From an uncultured Bacteroides sp. (GTDB lineage Bacteria; Bacteroidota; Bacteroidia; Bacteroidales; Bacteroidaceae): DNA of 64,000 nucleotides. Shown piece by piece: positions 43,051 to 53,060 of this stretch. The position numbers and the translations under genes are program-made. The stretch lies in contig CALULP010000013.1 of assembly GCA_944321495.1 (NCBI GenBank), positions 1-64,000 on the forward strand, written 5' to 3'. The notes under the pieces were generated by a model that did not search any database, had not been told where the DNA came from, and worked only from the letters and a program-made list of their open reading frames with translations. Position 1 is the stretch's first letter. Every line of letters starts with the position of its first letter.

Positions 43051-43842
43051 ATGAAAACAGTCAGACCCAAAAAGTTCCTCGGACAGCACTTTCTGACAGA
43101 CCTGAAAGTGGCACAAGACATTGCCGACACGGTAGACGCCTGCCCCGGCCTGCCCATCTTGGAAGTAGGTCCCGGCATGGGGGTGCTGACCCAGTTCCTG
43201 CTGACCAAGGAACGCCCCCTGAAAGTGGTGGAGGTAGACTACGAGTCGGTGGCTTACCTGCGCAAGGCTTACCCGCAGCTGGAGGAGCACATCATCGAAG
43301 ACGACTTCCTGAAAATGAACCTGCCACGGCTGTTTGACGGGCAGCCTTTCGTGCTGACCGGCAATTACCCCTACAACATATCGAGCCAGATATTCTTCAA
43401 GATGCTGGACAACAAAGAACGGATTCCCTGCTGCACGGGGATGATACAGAAAGAAGTAGCGGAACGCATCGCCGCACAGCCGGGCAGCAAGACCTACGGC
43501 ATACTGAGCGTGCTGATACAGGCGTGGTACCGGGTGGAATACCTGTTCACGGTGCATGAGCATGTATTCAACCCTCCGCCCAAGGTAAAGAGCGCCGTCA
43601 TCCGCATGACGCGCAACGACACCCGCGAGCTGGGGTGCGACGAAGCCCTGTTCAAGCAGATCGTGAAAACTACCTTCAACCAACGGCGGAAAACCCTGCG
43701 CAACTCCATCAAGCCCATCCTGGGCAAGGATTGCCCGCTCACCGGGGATGCCCTCTTTGACCGCCGCCCCGAACAGCTGTCCGTACAGGCATTCATAGAC
43801 CTCACCAACCGGGTGGAAGAAGCCTTATCGTCTAACCCCTAA
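43051..43842 (+). CDS. rsmA: 16S rRNA (adenine1518/1519-N6)-dimethyltransferase
   Basis: 263 residues, standard for RsmA/KsgA. Visible motifs: K-F-L-G-Q-H-F-L-T-D near the start, SAM-binding L-E-V-G-P-G-M-G (about 37-44), V-E-V-D-Y-E (about 63) and the catalytic N-Y-P-Y-N-I-S-S-Q (about 105). The C-terminal helical domain has F-N-Q-R-R-K-T-L-R-N-S. The enzyme dimethylates two adenines of helix 45 late in 30S assembly. It is followed after 15 bp by mgtE, an arrangement known in Bacteroidales. It has its own promoter and a leader with an unusual 11-bp tandem repeat. Confidence 0.97.
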   Translation: MKTVRPKKFLGQHFLTDLKVAQDIADTVDACPGLPILEVGPGMGVLTQFLLTKERPLKVVEVDYESVAYLRKAYPQLEEHIIEDDFLKMNLPRLFDGQPFVLTGNYPYNISSQIFFKMLDNKERIPCCTGMIQKEVAERIAAQPGSKTYGILSVLIQAWYRVEYLFTVHEHVFNPPPKVKSAVIRMTRNDTRELGCDEALFKQIVKTTFNQRRKTLRNSIKPILGKDCPLTGDALFDRRPEQLSVQAFIDLTNRVEEALSSNP

Positions 43843-43857
43843 AAATTACAACGAAGC

Positions 43858-45204
43858 ATGGAACTGGACGAAGAATTCATCGAAAAGATAAAAGAACTCA
43901 TCGGGCAGAAAGAAACCGAGAAAGTGAAAGAACTGCTCAGTGACCTCCACCCCGCCGACATTGCCGAGCTGTGCAACGACCTGGAGATGGAGGACGCCCG
44001 CTTTGTGTACCGCCTGCTGGACAACGAAACCGCCGCCGACGTGCTGATGGAGATGGACGAGGACATGCGGAAAGAGTTGCTGGACATACTGCCCTCCGAA
44101 ACCATCGCCAAACGCTTTGTGGACTACATGGACACGGACGACGCCGTAGATCTGATGCGCGACCTGGACGAGGACAAGCAGGAGGAAGTGCTTTCGCACA
44201 TCGAAGACATCGAGCAGGCAGGCGACATCGTGGACCTGCTGAAGTATGACGAGGACACCGCGGGCGGATTGATGGGCACGGAAATGGTGACAGTGAACGA
44301 GAACTGGAGTATGCCCGAGTGCCTGAAAGAGATGCGCCTGCAGGCGGAGAAACTGGATGAGATATACTACGTGTACGTGATTGACGACGAGGAACGCCTG
44401 CAAGGTGTATTCCCCCTGAAAAAGATGATTACCTCGCCTTCCGTTTCCAAGGTGAAGCACGTGATGAAAAAAGACCCGATAGCCGTACACGTGGACACCC
44501 CCATAGAAGAAGTGGTGCAGACCATCGAGAAATACGACCTGGTGGCCATCCCGGTAGTGGACAGCATAGGACGGCTGGTGGGACAAATCACCGTGGACGA
44601 CGTGATGGACGAGGTGCGCGAACAGACGGAACGCGACTACCAGCTGGCATCCGGTTTGTCGCAAGACGTGGAAACCAACGACAACGTGGTACGCCAGACC
44701 AGCGCCCGCCTGCCCTGGCTGCTCATCGGCATGCTGGGAGGCATAGGCAACTCGATGATACTGGGCAACTTTGACACCACCTTTGCCGCCCACCCCGAAA
44801 TGGCGCTCTACATCCCGCTGATTGGCGGCACGGGCGGAAACGTGGGGACACAATCGTCAGCCATCGTCGTACAAGGCCTTGCCAACAGCTCGCTGGACGC
44901 CAAGAACACGTTCAAGCAAGTGGCCAAGGAAGCCGTGGTGGCAACCATCAACGCCACCATCATCTCGCTGCTGGTGTACATCTACAACTTTATCCGCTTC
45001 GGCGGGACAGCAACGGTGACATACTCCGTGTCCATCAGCCTTTTTGCCGTCGTGATGTTCGCCTCCATTTTCGGCACCCTGGTGCCCATGACCCTGGAGA
45101 AACTGAAAGTAGACCCGGCCATCGCCACCGGACCTTTCATTTCCATCACCAACGACATCATCGGCATGCTGCTTTACATGGGCATCACTGTCTTGTTATC
45201 GTAA
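43858..45204 (+). CDS. mgtE: Magnesium transporter MgtE
   Basis: 448 residues: acidic MgtE N-domain (about 15-125, with L-H-P-A-D-I-A-E-L), two CBS domains (about 130-250, P-V-V-D-S-I-G-R-L-V-G-Q-I-T-V-D-D) and five membrane helices (about 280-448) including the G-G-T-G-G-N-V-G-T-Q-S-S selectivity region. It is a Mg2+-gated channel of the inner membrane that closes when cytosolic Mg2+ binds the N and CBS domains. No start of its own is evident, so it depends on the rsmA promoter. Confidence 0.96.
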   Translation: MELDEEFIEKIKELIGQKETEKVKELLSDLHPADIAELCNDLEMEDARFVYRLLDNETAADVLMEMDEDMRKELLDILPSETIAKRFVDYMDTDDAVDLMRDLDEDKQEEVLSHIEDIEQAGDIVDLLKYDEDTAGGLMGTEMVTVNENWSMPECLKEMRLQAEKLDEIYYVYVIDDEERLQGVFPLKKMITSPSVSKVKHVMKKDPIAVHVDTPIEEVVQTIEKYDLVAIPVVDSIGRLVGQITVDDVMDEVREQTERDYQLASGLSQDVETNDNVVRQTSARLPWLLIGMLGGIGNSMILGNFDTTFAAHPEMALYIPLIGGTGGNVGTQSSAIVVQGLANSSLDAKNTFKQVAKEAVVATINATIISLLVYIYNFIRFGGTATVTYSVSISLFAVVMFASIFGTLVPMTLEKLKVDPAIATGPFISITNDIIGMLLYMGITVLLS

Positions 45205-45363
45205 ACCTTTTTAACCCTATACAGGCCAAGGAGGCACAAAAATGGGGCAAATGCAAAAATAAATGGAGAAAAAATATGAAGTAAAGATTTTATTTCATTT
45301 ATTTGCAATCCATTAAAAACATACCCAAGGGAATCCTTGATTTTTTAAATAAATAGAAATACA

Positions 45364-47211
45364 ATGACGGACACTCATGACACTAATCTCCCCGAAAAAC
45401 AGGTGGAATTAGCAGAAGAAAAACAGACAGCTGAGGTTTTACCCACACCTGAAACTTCCGCTGAAGAAACAGTTCAAGAAAAGACGGCAGAAGTTGCCCA
45501 GAAGCTCTCGAAAGCTGAAATCCTGGAAAAGCTGAAACAACTGGCCGCAGATGTGGAAAACGCGAAGAAGGCAGAGATAGACAGCCTGAAACAAGCTTTC
45601 TACAAACTGCATAACGCCGAGCAGGAAGCCGCCAAACAACAATTCATTGAAAATGGCGGCGCTGCGGAAGAATTCGTGCCGCAACACGACAGCGCGGAAG
45701 ATGAATTCAAAAAAGCCATGTCCGTCATCAAAGAAAAAAGAAATGAGCTTGCCGCCGAACAGGAGAAACAAAAGGAACTGAACTACCAGGTAAAACTGTC
45801 CATCATCGAGGAACTGAAAGAACTGACGGAATCGCCCGATGACGCCAACAAGAATTTTACGGAATTCAAGAAACTGCAACAGCAGTGGAACGAGGTGACC
45901 CTGGTGCCGCAAGCCAAGGTAAACGAACTGTGGAAGAACTACCAACTGTATGTGGAGAAATTCTACGACCTGCTGAAGCTGAACAATGAATTCCGCGAAT
46001 ACGATTTCAAAAAGAACCTTGAAATAAAGACCCACCTGTGCGAGGCGGCAGAAAAACTGGCCGACGAACCCGACGTGATATCGGCGTTCCACCAACTGCA
46101 GAAGCTTCATGCCGAGTTCCGCGACACGGGTCCTGTGGCCAAGGAGTTGCGCGAAGAAATCTGGGCACGCTTCAAAGCCGCCTCAACCGTGGTCAACCGG
46201 CGCCACCAGCAGCACTTTGAGGCCCAGAAGGAAGTGGAACGGAACAATCTGGACCAAAAGACCGTCATCTGCGAAATCATTGAAGGCATCGACTACGCGG
46301 AGCTGACCTCCTTTGCCGCATGGGACAACAAGACCCAGGAAGTCATTGCCCTGCAAAACAAATGGAAAACCATAGGGTATGCCCCGCAGAAGATGAACGT
46401 GAAGATTTTCGAGCGTTTCCGCAAGGCTTGCGACGAGTTTTTCCACAAGAAAAGCGAATTCTTCAAGCAACTGAAGGAGAATATGAGCGAAAACCTGGAG
46501 AAGAAACGCGCCCTGTGCGAAAAAGCCGAAGCCCTGAAAGACAGTACCGACTGGAAAGCCACTTCAGAAGTGCTGGTCAAGCTGCAAAAGGAGTGGAAAA
46601 CCATAGGGCCGGTAGCGAAGAAGCATTCGGATGCCATCTGGAAACGTTTCATCACGGCTTGCGACTATTTCTTTGAACAGAAAAACAAGGCTACCTCATC
46701 GCAACGCACCTTGGAACAGGAGAATCTGGAGAAGAAAAAAAGCATTCTGGAAAAACTTGCCGCCATCAGCGAAGACACCGATAGCGAGGAAGCCACCCAA
46801 CAAGTGCGCGACCTGATGAAAGAATGGAACGGCATAGGACACGTGCCCATCAAAGACAAAGACAAGATTTACAAACAATACCGCAACCTGGTGGACAGCC
46901 TGTTCGAGCGTTTCAACATCAGTGCTTCCAACAAGAAGCTGAGCAACTTCAAATCGTCCATCAACGCTATCCAGGAAGGTAACCCGCAAGCCCTCTACCG
47001 GGAACGGGAAAAACTGGTACGCATTGCCGAAAACCTAAAAAACGAATTGCTCACGTATGAAAACAACCTCGGCTTCCTGAACGCTTCTTCCAAGAAGGGC
47101 AACAGCCTGCTTACCGAGCTGAACCGGAAAGTGGAGAAGCTGAAAAGCGACATTGAACTGATGAAAGAGAAAATCAAGGTTATCGACGAGAACCTGAAAG
47201 GTAACGAATAA
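45364..47211 (+). CDS. DUF349 repeat protein
   Basis: 615 residues, highly charged and helical, with an acidic N-terminal segment and at least five DUF349 units recognisable by the W-(K/N)-x-I-G-x-(V/A)-(P/A)-K...I-W-x-x-F-x-x-A-x-x-x-F-F pattern (about residues 165-220, 255-300, 335-375, 410-450, 480-520). A coiled-coil tail follows. Function not established; DUF349 proteins are cytoplasmic and in Bacteroidota often of this length. The 159-bp upstream gap contains a small CAAGG-GAAT-CCTTG hairpin followed by six T (about 45327-45347), perhaps the mgtE terminator. Confidence 0.88.
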   Translation: MTDTHDTNLPEKQVELAEEKQTAEVLPTPETSAEETVQEKTAEVAQKLSKAEILEKLKQLAADVENAKKAEIDSLKQAFYKLHNAEQEAAKQQFIENGGAAEEFVPQHDSAEDEFKKAMSVIKEKRNELAAEQEKQKELNYQVKLSIIEELKELTESPDDANKNFTEFKKLQQQWNEVTLVPQAKVNELWKNYQLYVEKFYDLLKLNNEFREYDFKKNLEIKTHLCEAAEKLADEPDVISAFHQLQKLHAEFRDTGPVAKELREEIWARFKAASTVVNRRHQQHFEAQKEVERNNLDQKTVICEIIEGIDYAELTSFAAWDNKTQEVIALQNKWKTIGYAPQKMNVKIFERFRKACDEFFHKKSEFFKQLKENMSENLEKKRALCEKAEALKDSTDWKATSEVLVKLQKEWKTIGPVAKKHSDAIWKRFITACDYFFEQKNKATSSQRTLEQENLEKKKSILEKLAAISEDTDSEEATQQVRDLMKEWNGIGHVPIKDKDKIYKQYRNLVDSLFERFNISASNKKLSNFKSSINAIQEGNPQALYREREKLVRIAENLKNELLTYENNLGFLNASSKKGNSLLTELNRKVEKLKSDIELMKEKIKVIDENLKGNE

Positions 47212-47243
47212 ACAACGGGCACTCCCCACAAGTCACAAATGCA

Positions 47244-47300
47244 GCGCGGTCCGCATGGAAGCCCCTATCAATAGCTGGGCATCTCCAATGCGGACCGCGC
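47244..47300. other. Long hairpin with 13-bp perfect arms
   Basis: GCGCGGTCCGCAT (47244-47256) and ATGCGGACCGCGC (47288-47300) are exact complements. Inside, GGA-A-GCCC and GGGC-A-TCTCC can extend the stem with bulges. No U-run follows on either strand, so it is not a standard terminator. It sits between the DUF349 gene and the tRNA terminator. Confidence 0.6.
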
Positions 47301-47320
47301 TTGCATATCTTACCATTGCA

Positions 47321-47356
47321 TAAAAAAATCCTGCGGGACTCCTTGTCCGCAGGATT
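47321..47356 (-). terminator. Terminator of tRNA-Gln
   Basis: The minus strand AATCCTGCGG ... CCGCAGGATT (10-bp perfect stem, 47356-47347 with 47336-47327) is followed by seven T, just downstream of the tRNA. Confidence 0.9.
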
Positions 47357-47364
47357 CAAGAACG

Positions 47365-47435
47365 TTGGGCTACCTGGACTCGAACCAGGAATGACAGGAC
47401 CAGAATCTGTAGTGTTACCATTACACCATAGCCCA
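47365..47435 (-). tRNA. tRNA-Gln (anticodon CUG)
   Basis: 71 nt on the minus strand. The acceptor stem TGGGCTA pairs with TAGCCCA, the D-arm contains GTG...CAC, the anticodon loop TTCTGGT gives CUG, and the T-arm CCTGG-TTCGAGT-CCAGG is perfect. The anticodon stem closes with an A-C pair next to the loop. Discriminator base A; CCA is not encoded. A terminator follows at once. Confidence 0.93.
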
Positions 47436-47615
47436 ATGCCGTTGCTTTTGTTTTGCGGGTGCAAAGATACAAAGATTTTGAGAATCCCCAAAAAAAATGC
47501 TATTTTTTTCGCGGAAAGTTTGTACAGGCAGGTAATCCCACCGCCGATTTACCTAAAAAAAAGCAAAAAATGAAAGAGTTTTATGCTTTTGCATGTTTCG
47601 TATAAGAAAACGGCG

Positions 47616-47623
47616 TATCTTTG
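47616..47623 (+). promoter_or_regulatory. -7 box of the rsfS-ftsH-cdsA operon
   Basis: TATCTTTG fits TAnnTTTG, 30 bp before the rsfS ATG. The -33 region is not a clear match. Confidence 0.55.
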
Positions 47624-47652
47624 TCAACAGTTTTAATATATTATAAGGTATA

Positions 47653-48012
47653 ATGAACGAAACTAAAAAACTCATTCAACAAATCACAGAAGGCATTCAA
47701 GATAAAAAAGGAAAAAACATCGTCATTGCGGACCTTACCCAAATAGACGACACGATATGCAACTATTTCATCATCTGCCAAGGAAATTCGCCCAGCCAAG
47801 TAACTGCCATAGTAGAATCCGTTAAAGATTTTGCGCGCAAAGGCTCCCACGTGAAGCCATTCTCCGTAGACGGCTTACGCAACGCCGAATGGGTCGCCAT
47901 GGACTATGCGGACGTGCTGGTGCATGTTTTCCTGCCCGAAGTACGCGACTTCTATAACTTGGAGCATCTTTGGGCTGACGCGCAATTAACCCGGATACCC
48001 GACATTGATTAA
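47653..48012 (+). CDS. rsfS: Ribosomal silencing factor RsfS
   Basis: 119 residues, typical for RsfS (Iojap/YbeB). Conserved segments: D-K-K-G-K-N-I-V-I-A-D-L, D-Y/C-N-Y-F-I-I-C-Q-G-N-S (about 37-46), and the C-terminal W-V-A-M-D-Y-A-D-V-L-V-H-V-F. RsfS binds ribosomal protein L14 and blocks subunit joining during slow growth. First gene of a conserved Bacteroidota cluster; ftsH starts 9 bp after its stop. Confidence 0.95.
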   Translation: MNETKKLIQQITEGIQDKKGKNIVIADLTQIDDTICNYFIICQGNSPSQVTAIVESVKDFARKGSHVKPFSVDGLRNAEWVAMDYADVLVHVFLPEVRDFYNLEHLWADAQLTRIPDID

Positions 48013-48021
48013 CCCGACAAT

Positions 48022-50097
48022 ATGGACAATAAAAACAATCCCAAAAACAATAAAGTCAATATGCCCAAGTTCAACCTGAGCTGGGTATATCTCATCATCC
48101 TGATGATGATTGTCATCTTATGGTTCTCCAACGAAAACGGCTCGTCTTCGCGGGAAGTACCCTACGATGAATTCCAGGAATATGTGCAGAAAGGCTACGT
48201 CAAACGGATTATCGGCTATGACGACAATTCGGTAGAAGCCTATATCAAACAGGAACACGTGAAAGATGTCTTCCTGCAAGACTCTAACCGGGTAGGCAAG
48301 CAGCCATACATCATGACCGAAGCCCCCTCGCGCACCAGCTTGGGGGATTTTATCCAGGAAGAAAAAGACAAGAGCAATTTTGACGGTTCCATCAGTTATG
48401 AGAAGAAGCGCAACTATTTCGGCCTCATCTTGTGGCAGATATTACCCTTTGCGTTCCTGATAGGCTTCTGGATTTACCTGTCGCGCCGCTGGAGCGGCGG
48501 CGGAGGTGGCGGCATGGGCGGCGGCATCTTTAGCGTGGGCAAATCCAAGGCACAGCTGTTTGAAAAAGGCTCGAACGTGAAAGTGACGTTCAAGGATGTG
48601 GCGGGCCTTGCAGAAGCCAAACAGGAAGTGCAGGAAATTGTGGAATTCCTGAAAGAGCCCCAGAAATACACCGATTTGGGAGGCAAAATTCCCAAAGGCG
48701 CCCTGCTGGTAGGCCCTCCGGGAACCGGTAAGACCCTGCTGGCAAAGGCTGTGGCGGGAGAAGCAAACGTGCCTTTCTTTTCATTGGCCGGTTCTGACTT
48801 TGTGGAGATGTTCGTGGGAGTAGGCGCTTCCCGCGTACGCGACCTTTTCCGCCAGGCCAAAGAGAAAGCACCCTGCATTGTCTTCATCGACGAAATAGAT
48901 GCCGTAGGGCGTGCCCGCTCCAAAGCTGCCGCCATGGGGGGCAACGACGAACGAGAGAACACCTTGAACCAGCTCCTGACCGAAATGGATGGTTTCGGTT
49001 CAAACAGCGGTATCATCATCCTTGCCGCCACCAACCGTGTGGACGTATTGGACAAAGCCCTGCTGCGTGCCGGCCGCTTTGACCGGCAAATACATGTGGA
49101 CTTGCCCGACTTGAACGAACGCAAGGAGATATTCGGCGTACACCTGCGCCCCATCAAAATCGACAATACGGTGGACGTAGACCTGCTGGCACGCCAGACC
49201 CCGGGCTTCTCGGGAGCGGACATCGCCAACGTGTGCAACGAAGCAGCCTTGATTGCCGCACGGCATGGGAAGAAATCGGTAAGCAAACAAGACTTCCTGG
49301 ATGCCGTAGACCGCATTGTGGGAGGATTGGAGAAAAAGAACAAGATTACGACCGAAGAAGAGCGGCGTTCCATTGCCATCCACGAGGCGGGACATGCCAG
49401 CATCTCGTGGCTGCTGGAGTATGCCAACCCGCTTATCAAAGTGACCATTGTGCCGCGCGGACGTGCCTTGGGAGCAGCCTGGTACTTGCCGGAAGAACGG
49501 CAGATTACCACCAAAGAGCAGATGCTTGACGAGATGTGCGCCACCTTGGGCGGACGGGCTGCCGAAGACTTGTTCCTGGGCAGAATCTCCACAGGTGCCA
49601 TGAACGACTTGGAACGGGTCACCAAGCAAGCCTACGCCATGATAGCCTATATGGGCATGAGCGATAAATTACCCAACTTGTGTTACTACACCAATGAGGA
49701 GTACAGCTTTAACCGCCCGTACAGTGAGAAGACAGCCGAACTGATTGACTCGGAAGTCAAGAGAATGGTAAACGAACAATACGAACGAGCCAAACAGATA
49801 CTCTCTGACAACAAAGAGAACCACAACAGGCTGGCCCAACTGCTCATCGAAAAAGAAGTGATTTTTGCCGAAGACGTGGAACACATTTTTGGCAAACGCC
49901 CATGGACTTCGCGTTCAGAGGAGATTATCAGCGCCAACAAAATCTCGCAGGAGCTGAAAAAAGCTGAGGAAGAAGAAGCCCAAGCTGCCAGCCAGGCCGG
50001 GGAAGAGGCGAAAGAGAAAGGCCAGGAGGAATCCGGCAAAGCCCTCCCTCCTGCGGAAGACAAACAGGCCCAACCGGAAGAAAAAGGAAAGGAATAA
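48022..50097 (+). CDS. ftsH: ATP-dependent zinc metalloprotease FtsH
   Basis: 691 residues. TM1 (about 14-32), periplasmic domain, TM2 (about 133-155), Gly-rich linker (G-G-G-G-G-M-G-G-G), AAA domain with Walker A G-P-P-G-T-G-K-T (about 231-238), Walker B I-V-F-I-D-E-I-D (about 285-292), second region of homology ending G-R-F-D-R (about 350), zinc motif H-E-A-G-H (454-458), and an acidic Glu/Ala-rich tail. It degrades membrane and short-lived cytoplasmic proteins; in many bacteria it also controls lipid A synthesis, which fits its place ahead of cdsA and opposite lpxB. Confidence 0.98.
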   Translation: MDNKNNPKNNKVNMPKFNLSWVYLIILMMIVILWFSNENGSSSREVPYDEFQEYVQKGYVKRIIGYDDNSVEAYIKQEHVKDVFLQDSNRVGKQPYIMTEAPSRTSLGDFIQEEKDKSNFDGSISYEKKRNYFGLILWQILPFAFLIGFWIYLSRRWSGGGGGGMGGGIFSVGKSKAQLFEKGSNVKVTFKDVAGLAEAKQEVQEIVEFLKEPQKYTDLGGKIPKGALLVGPPGTGKTLLAKAVAGEANVPFFSLAGSDFVEMFVGVGASRVRDLFRQAKEKAPCIVFIDEIDAVGRARSKAAAMGGNDERENTLNQLLTEMDGFGSNSGIIILAATNRVDVLDKALLRAGRFDRQIHVDLPDLNERKEIFGVHLRPIKIDNTVDVDLLARQTPGFSGADIANVCNEAALIAARHGKKSVSKQDFLDAVDRIVGGLEKKNKITTEEERRSIAIHEAGHASISWLLEYANPLIKVTIVPRGRALGAAWYLPEERQITTKEQMLDEMCATLGGRAAEDLFLGRISTGAMNDLERVTKQAYAMIAYMGMSDKLPNLCYYTNEEYSFNRPYSEKTAELIDSEVKRMVNEQYERAKQILSDNKENHNRLAQLLIEKEVIFAEDVEHIFGKRPWTSRSEEIISANKISQELKKAEEEEAQAASQAGEEAKEKGQEESGKALPPAEDKQAQPEEKGKE

Positions 50098-50117
50098 CCA
50101 TTTAAAGACGGATAACC

Positions 50118-50957
50118 GTGAAGAATAACTTTATACAACGTGCCATTACAGGCGTGCTTTTTGTCCTGATACTGATAGGGTGTATTCTTTTCCACCCCCT
50201 GTCGTTCGGCGTGTTGTTCACCCTTATTTCAGCATTGTGCATACATGAGTTTGCCCAACTCATCAACCGCAGCGGAATAGCCAGCATCAACCCGACCGTC
50301 ACGGCACTGGGAGGCGCTTACCTGTTTCTTGCCATGATGGGCTATTGCACAGCGGTGTCCGACGCACGGATTTTCCTGCCCTATCTGCTGCTGCTGCTTT
50401 ACCTGATGATTACCGAATTGTACCTAAAAAAAAGCAACCCGCTGGGCAACTGGGCATTCACCATGCTTAGCCAGCTCTACATCGGGTTGCCTTTTGCCTT
50501 GCTGAACATCCTGGCATACCCCAACAATCCGGCGGAAAGCAGCATAAGCTACAACCCCATTCTCCCCCTATCCATCTTCGTATTCTTATGGCTAAACGAT
50601 ACGGGTGCCTATTGCATCGGGTCCCTGCTGGGAAAACACCGTCTGTTTGAACGCATATCTCCCAAGAAGTCGTGGGAAGGCAGCGTAGGCGGAGCGTTGT
50701 TTGCCCTCGCCTCCTCCTTTGCCTTTGCACACTACTTCCCGTTTATGGGCATGGGGCAATGGGTAGGACTGGCACTTACGATTGTGGTGTTCGGCACATG
50801 GGGCGACTTGACCGAATCGTTACTGAAACGCCAACTGGGCATCAAGGATTCCGGCAACATCCTGCCGGGACACGGGGGAATGCTTGACCGCTTCGACAGC
50901 ACACTGATGGCCGTTCCTGCTGCCGTGGTCTATCTCTATATCATGACTTACTTTTGA
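50118..50957 (+). CDS. cdsA: Phosphatidate cytidylyltransferase
   Basis: 279 residues with about eight membrane helices and the CDP-diglyceride synthetase signature near the C-terminus: L-L-K-R-Q-L-G-I-K-D-S-G then L-P-G-H-G-G and M-L-D-R-F-D-S. It makes CDP-diacylglycerol from phosphatidate and CTP in the inner membrane, the branch point of phospholipid synthesis. Third gene of the rsfS-ftsH-cdsA operon, 20 bp after ftsH. Its last 10 bp overlap the convergent lpxB 3' end. Confidence 0.97.
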   Translation: MKNNFIQRAITGVLFVLILIGCILFHPLSFGVLFTLISALCIHEFAQLINRSGIASINPTVTALGGAYLFLAMMGYCTAVSDARIFLPYLLLLLYLMITELYLKKSNPLGNWAFTMLSQLYIGLPFALLNILAYPNNPAESSISYNPILPLSIFVFLWLNDTGAYCIGSLLGKHRLFERISPKKSWEGSVGGALFALASSFAFAHYFPFMGMGQWVGLALTIVVFGTWGDLTESLLKRQLGIKDSGNILPGHGGMLDRFDSTLMAVPAAVVYLYIMTYF

Positions 50958-52102
50958 TTCTTGGCCAGCAACGCCACCATCCGGCGGGCTGCACGCTCCG
51001 GAGCGCCCGGTTCGCCCAGCCGGGCCAATACTTCGGCATACCCTTGCTGCATTTCATCCTCGCGGGCAGAGTCGTAAAGCAAGCTTTGCAACTCGGTGTT
51101 GACGAGGGTTACCGTCATCTTATCGGCCACCAGTTCTTTCACCACTTCCCTATTGGCGATAAGGTTCACCAGGGAAATGTACTTCACCTTCAAGACGCAA
51201 CGTTTCAGCAGGCTCACCACTTTGCCCATAGGCATGTAGTAACATACGGCCTGAGGCACACGGAAAAGCGCGGCTTCCAAAGTAGCCGTTCCCGAGGTAA
51301 CCAGCGCCACGCGGGCGTGGGACAACAGAGGATAAGTGCAGCCGAACAGCAACTTGGCATCTGTGCCTGCCGCCAGGTACGGACGGTAATATTCCGGCTC
51401 GATGCCGGGGGCACCCGCGACAACCAGCTGATATCCTGTCACAGTCAGGCTGGAAGCAGCCTGAATCATGCGGGGCAGGTTGTCCTTGATTTCCTGCCGG
51501 CGGCTGCCGGGCAGCAAGGCAATAATGTCCTGCCCGCCAAGCCCGTGGGCACGGTTGAACTCCTCGCGGGTTTCCCGGTAAGAAGCACGGAAAGCCGCCA
51601 CTTCATCCACCGTAGGATTGCCCACATAGTGAATGGGGTAATGATGTTTCTGCTCGAAAAACTCCACTTCGAAAGGCAGGATGGAAAACAGTTCGTCCAC
51701 ATCGCGCTTGATATTCTTAATGCGGTATTCCTTCCATGCCCATATCTTGGGAGAGATGTAGTAGTACACGGGAATGCGCGTATGCCGACGCAGGAAACGG
51801 GCTATTTTCAAGTTGAAGCCGGGGTAATCGACCAGAATCACCACATCGGGCTTCCAAGCCACAATGTCCTCCTTGCAATACCTCATGTTGGCAAAGATGG
51901 TACGCAGGTGCAGCAACACGGGTATGAACCCCATGTAAGCCAACTCCCGGTAATGCCTTACCAGCGTACCACCTTCGGCAGCCATCAGGTCTCCACCGAA
52001 AAAGCGGAAATCGGCCTGCGCGTCTTCCCGCTTCAAAGCCGCCATCAGGTGGGCGGCATGCAGGTCGCCCGAGGCTTCGCCAACAATCAGATAATACTTC
52101 AT
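50948..52102 (-). CDS. lpxB: Lipid-A-disaccharide synthase
   Basis: 384 residues from the ATG at 52102 (M-K-Y-Y-L-I-V-G-E-A-S-G-D-L-H); an upstream ATG would add eight residues without homology. GT-B fold with the LpxB landmarks G-E-A-S-G-D (about 8-13), D-Y-P-G-F-N-L (about 97), I-S-P-K-I-W-A-W (about 123-130), N-P-T-V-D-E (about 170) and the late S-G-T-A-T-L-E (about 276-282). Joins UDP-2,3-diacylglucosamine and lipid X. It lies 14 bp downstream of surE on the minus strand, an arrangement common in Bacteroidales, and converges on cdsA with a 10-bp overlap. Confidence 0.97.
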   Translation of the reverse strand: MKYYLIVGEASGDLHAAHLMAALKREDAQADFRFFGGDLMAAEGGTLVRHYRELAYMGFIPVLLHLRTIFANMRYCKEDIVAWKPDVVILVDYPGFNLKIARFLRRHTRIPVYYYISPKIWAWKEYRIKNIKRDVDELFSILPFEVEFFEQKHHYPIHYVGNPTVDEVAAFRASYRETREEFNRAHGLGGQDIIALLPGSRRQEIKDNLPRMIQAASSLTVTGYQLVVAGAPGIEPEYYRPYLAAGTDAKLLFGCTYPLLSHARVALVTSGTATLEAALFRVPQAVCYYMPMGKVVSLLKRCVLKVKYISLVNLIANREVVKELVADKMTVTLVNTELQSLLYDSAREDEMQQGYAEVLARLGEPGAPERAARRMVALLAKNQK

Positions 52103-52116
52103 GGCTACGTCATGCC

Positions 52117-52881
52117 TTAAAACCAAGTTTTCAACTCGTCCATCAGGCCATAAGCCGTGGCATCCACCGTGGTGGGGGTAATGGCCACATAGCCGTTATC
52201 CAAAGCCCAATGGTCGGTCTGTTCATCATCGGGTTCCAGATTCCGGTATTCGCCGGTCAGCCAATAGTAATGGGTATCGTTGCGGTGGGCAAAGTTCTCC
52301 CACTCGTTTTCCCATACGCCACGGGTCTGGCGGCAAATCTTTATACCTTTCAATTCCTTGGTATCGGGAATATTCACGTTCAGGCAAGTCATCGGAGGGA
52401 GGCCTTTCTCAAGTACCCGGGCGATGATTTCGCGGACAAACACGCCCGACGGCTCAAAATCGGCATTCGGCTCATGGCTGCACAACGAGAAGCCGATGGA
52501 GGGCACGCCTTTCAGGCAACCTTCCATCACCACGCCCATCGTGCCGGAGTAATGCACGTTGACCGACGAATTGTCGCCGTGGTTGATACCGCCAATCACC
52601 AGGTCGGGCTTACGCTCAAGCACCGTGTGGAAGGCAAGCTTGACACAATCGGTGGGGGTTCCCGAACATTTGTAGATGCTCAGTCCCACGTCTTTGCGCA
52701 CCAAGGAGTAGTGGATAGGCTCATTGGTCGTCAACGAGCAAGAAGTTCCCGAACGCGGGGTATCGGGAGCCATTACCACCACTTCGCCCAAGGGGCGGAT
52801 GAACCGGAGCAGTTCACTGATACCTTTCGACATGATGCCGTCATCATTAGATACCAATATTAAAGGTCTTTGATTTTCCAT
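52117..52881 (-). CDS. surE: 5'/3'-nucleotidase SurE
   Basis: 254 residues from the ATG at 52881; a longer frame upstream includes promoter DNA. Metal-binding motifs: S-N-D-D-G (11-15, Asp13/Asp14), S-G-T-S (about 45-48), G-G-I-N-H-G-D-N (about 94-101) and the S-G-T-M-G motif (about 110). It dephosphorylates nucleoside monophosphates and is linked to stationary-phase survival. First gene of the surE-lpxB unit, with a TACTTTTG -7 box 30 bp upstream. Confidence 0.96.
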   Translation of the reverse strand: MENQRPLILVSNDDGIMSKGISELLRFIRPLGEVVVMAPDTPRSGTSCSLTTNEPIHYSLVRKDVGLSIYKCSGTPTDCVKLAFHTVLERKPDLVIGGINHGDNSSVNVHYSGTMGVVMEGCLKGVPSIGFSLCSHEPNADFEPSGVFVREIIARVLEKGLPPMTCLNVNIPDTKELKGIKICRQTRGVWENEWENFAHRNDTHYYWLTGEYRNLEPDDEQTDHWALDNGYVAITPTTVDATAYGLMDELKTWF

Positions 52882-52910
52882 ATTTCTTCTTGTTTTAGTT
52901 GTAAACGTTG

Positions 52911-52918
52911 CAAAAGTA
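52911..52918 (-). promoter_or_regulatory. -7 box of surE-lpxB
   Basis: The minus strand reads TACTTTTG (TAnnTTTG). The base group 19 bp upstream reads TTTA, a near match to TTTG. Confidence 0.55.
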
Positions 52919-53060
52919 CGGTTTTCTGTTGGAATGATAAACCCCAAAACCGATAAAAGGTTGTCCCATACCCGGACAGCAGTACTTTTTCACACCCGGA
53001 CATGCCGATTTATCCTTTTATTGCTTACCTTTACGGCACACATTACTAAAGAAAACTGTT

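Noticed and set aside
42870..43337. 155-codon open frame overlapping rsmA and translating the 11-bp repeats
   Set aside because: It overlaps rsmA out of frame over its last two thirds; at most a short leader peptide is possible, which I noted only as one option for the repeats.
41839..43683. 614-residue version of the flippase-like protein
   Set aside because: The first about 290 residues are the antisense translation of rsmA and its promoter; the membrane domain begins at the ATG at 42822.
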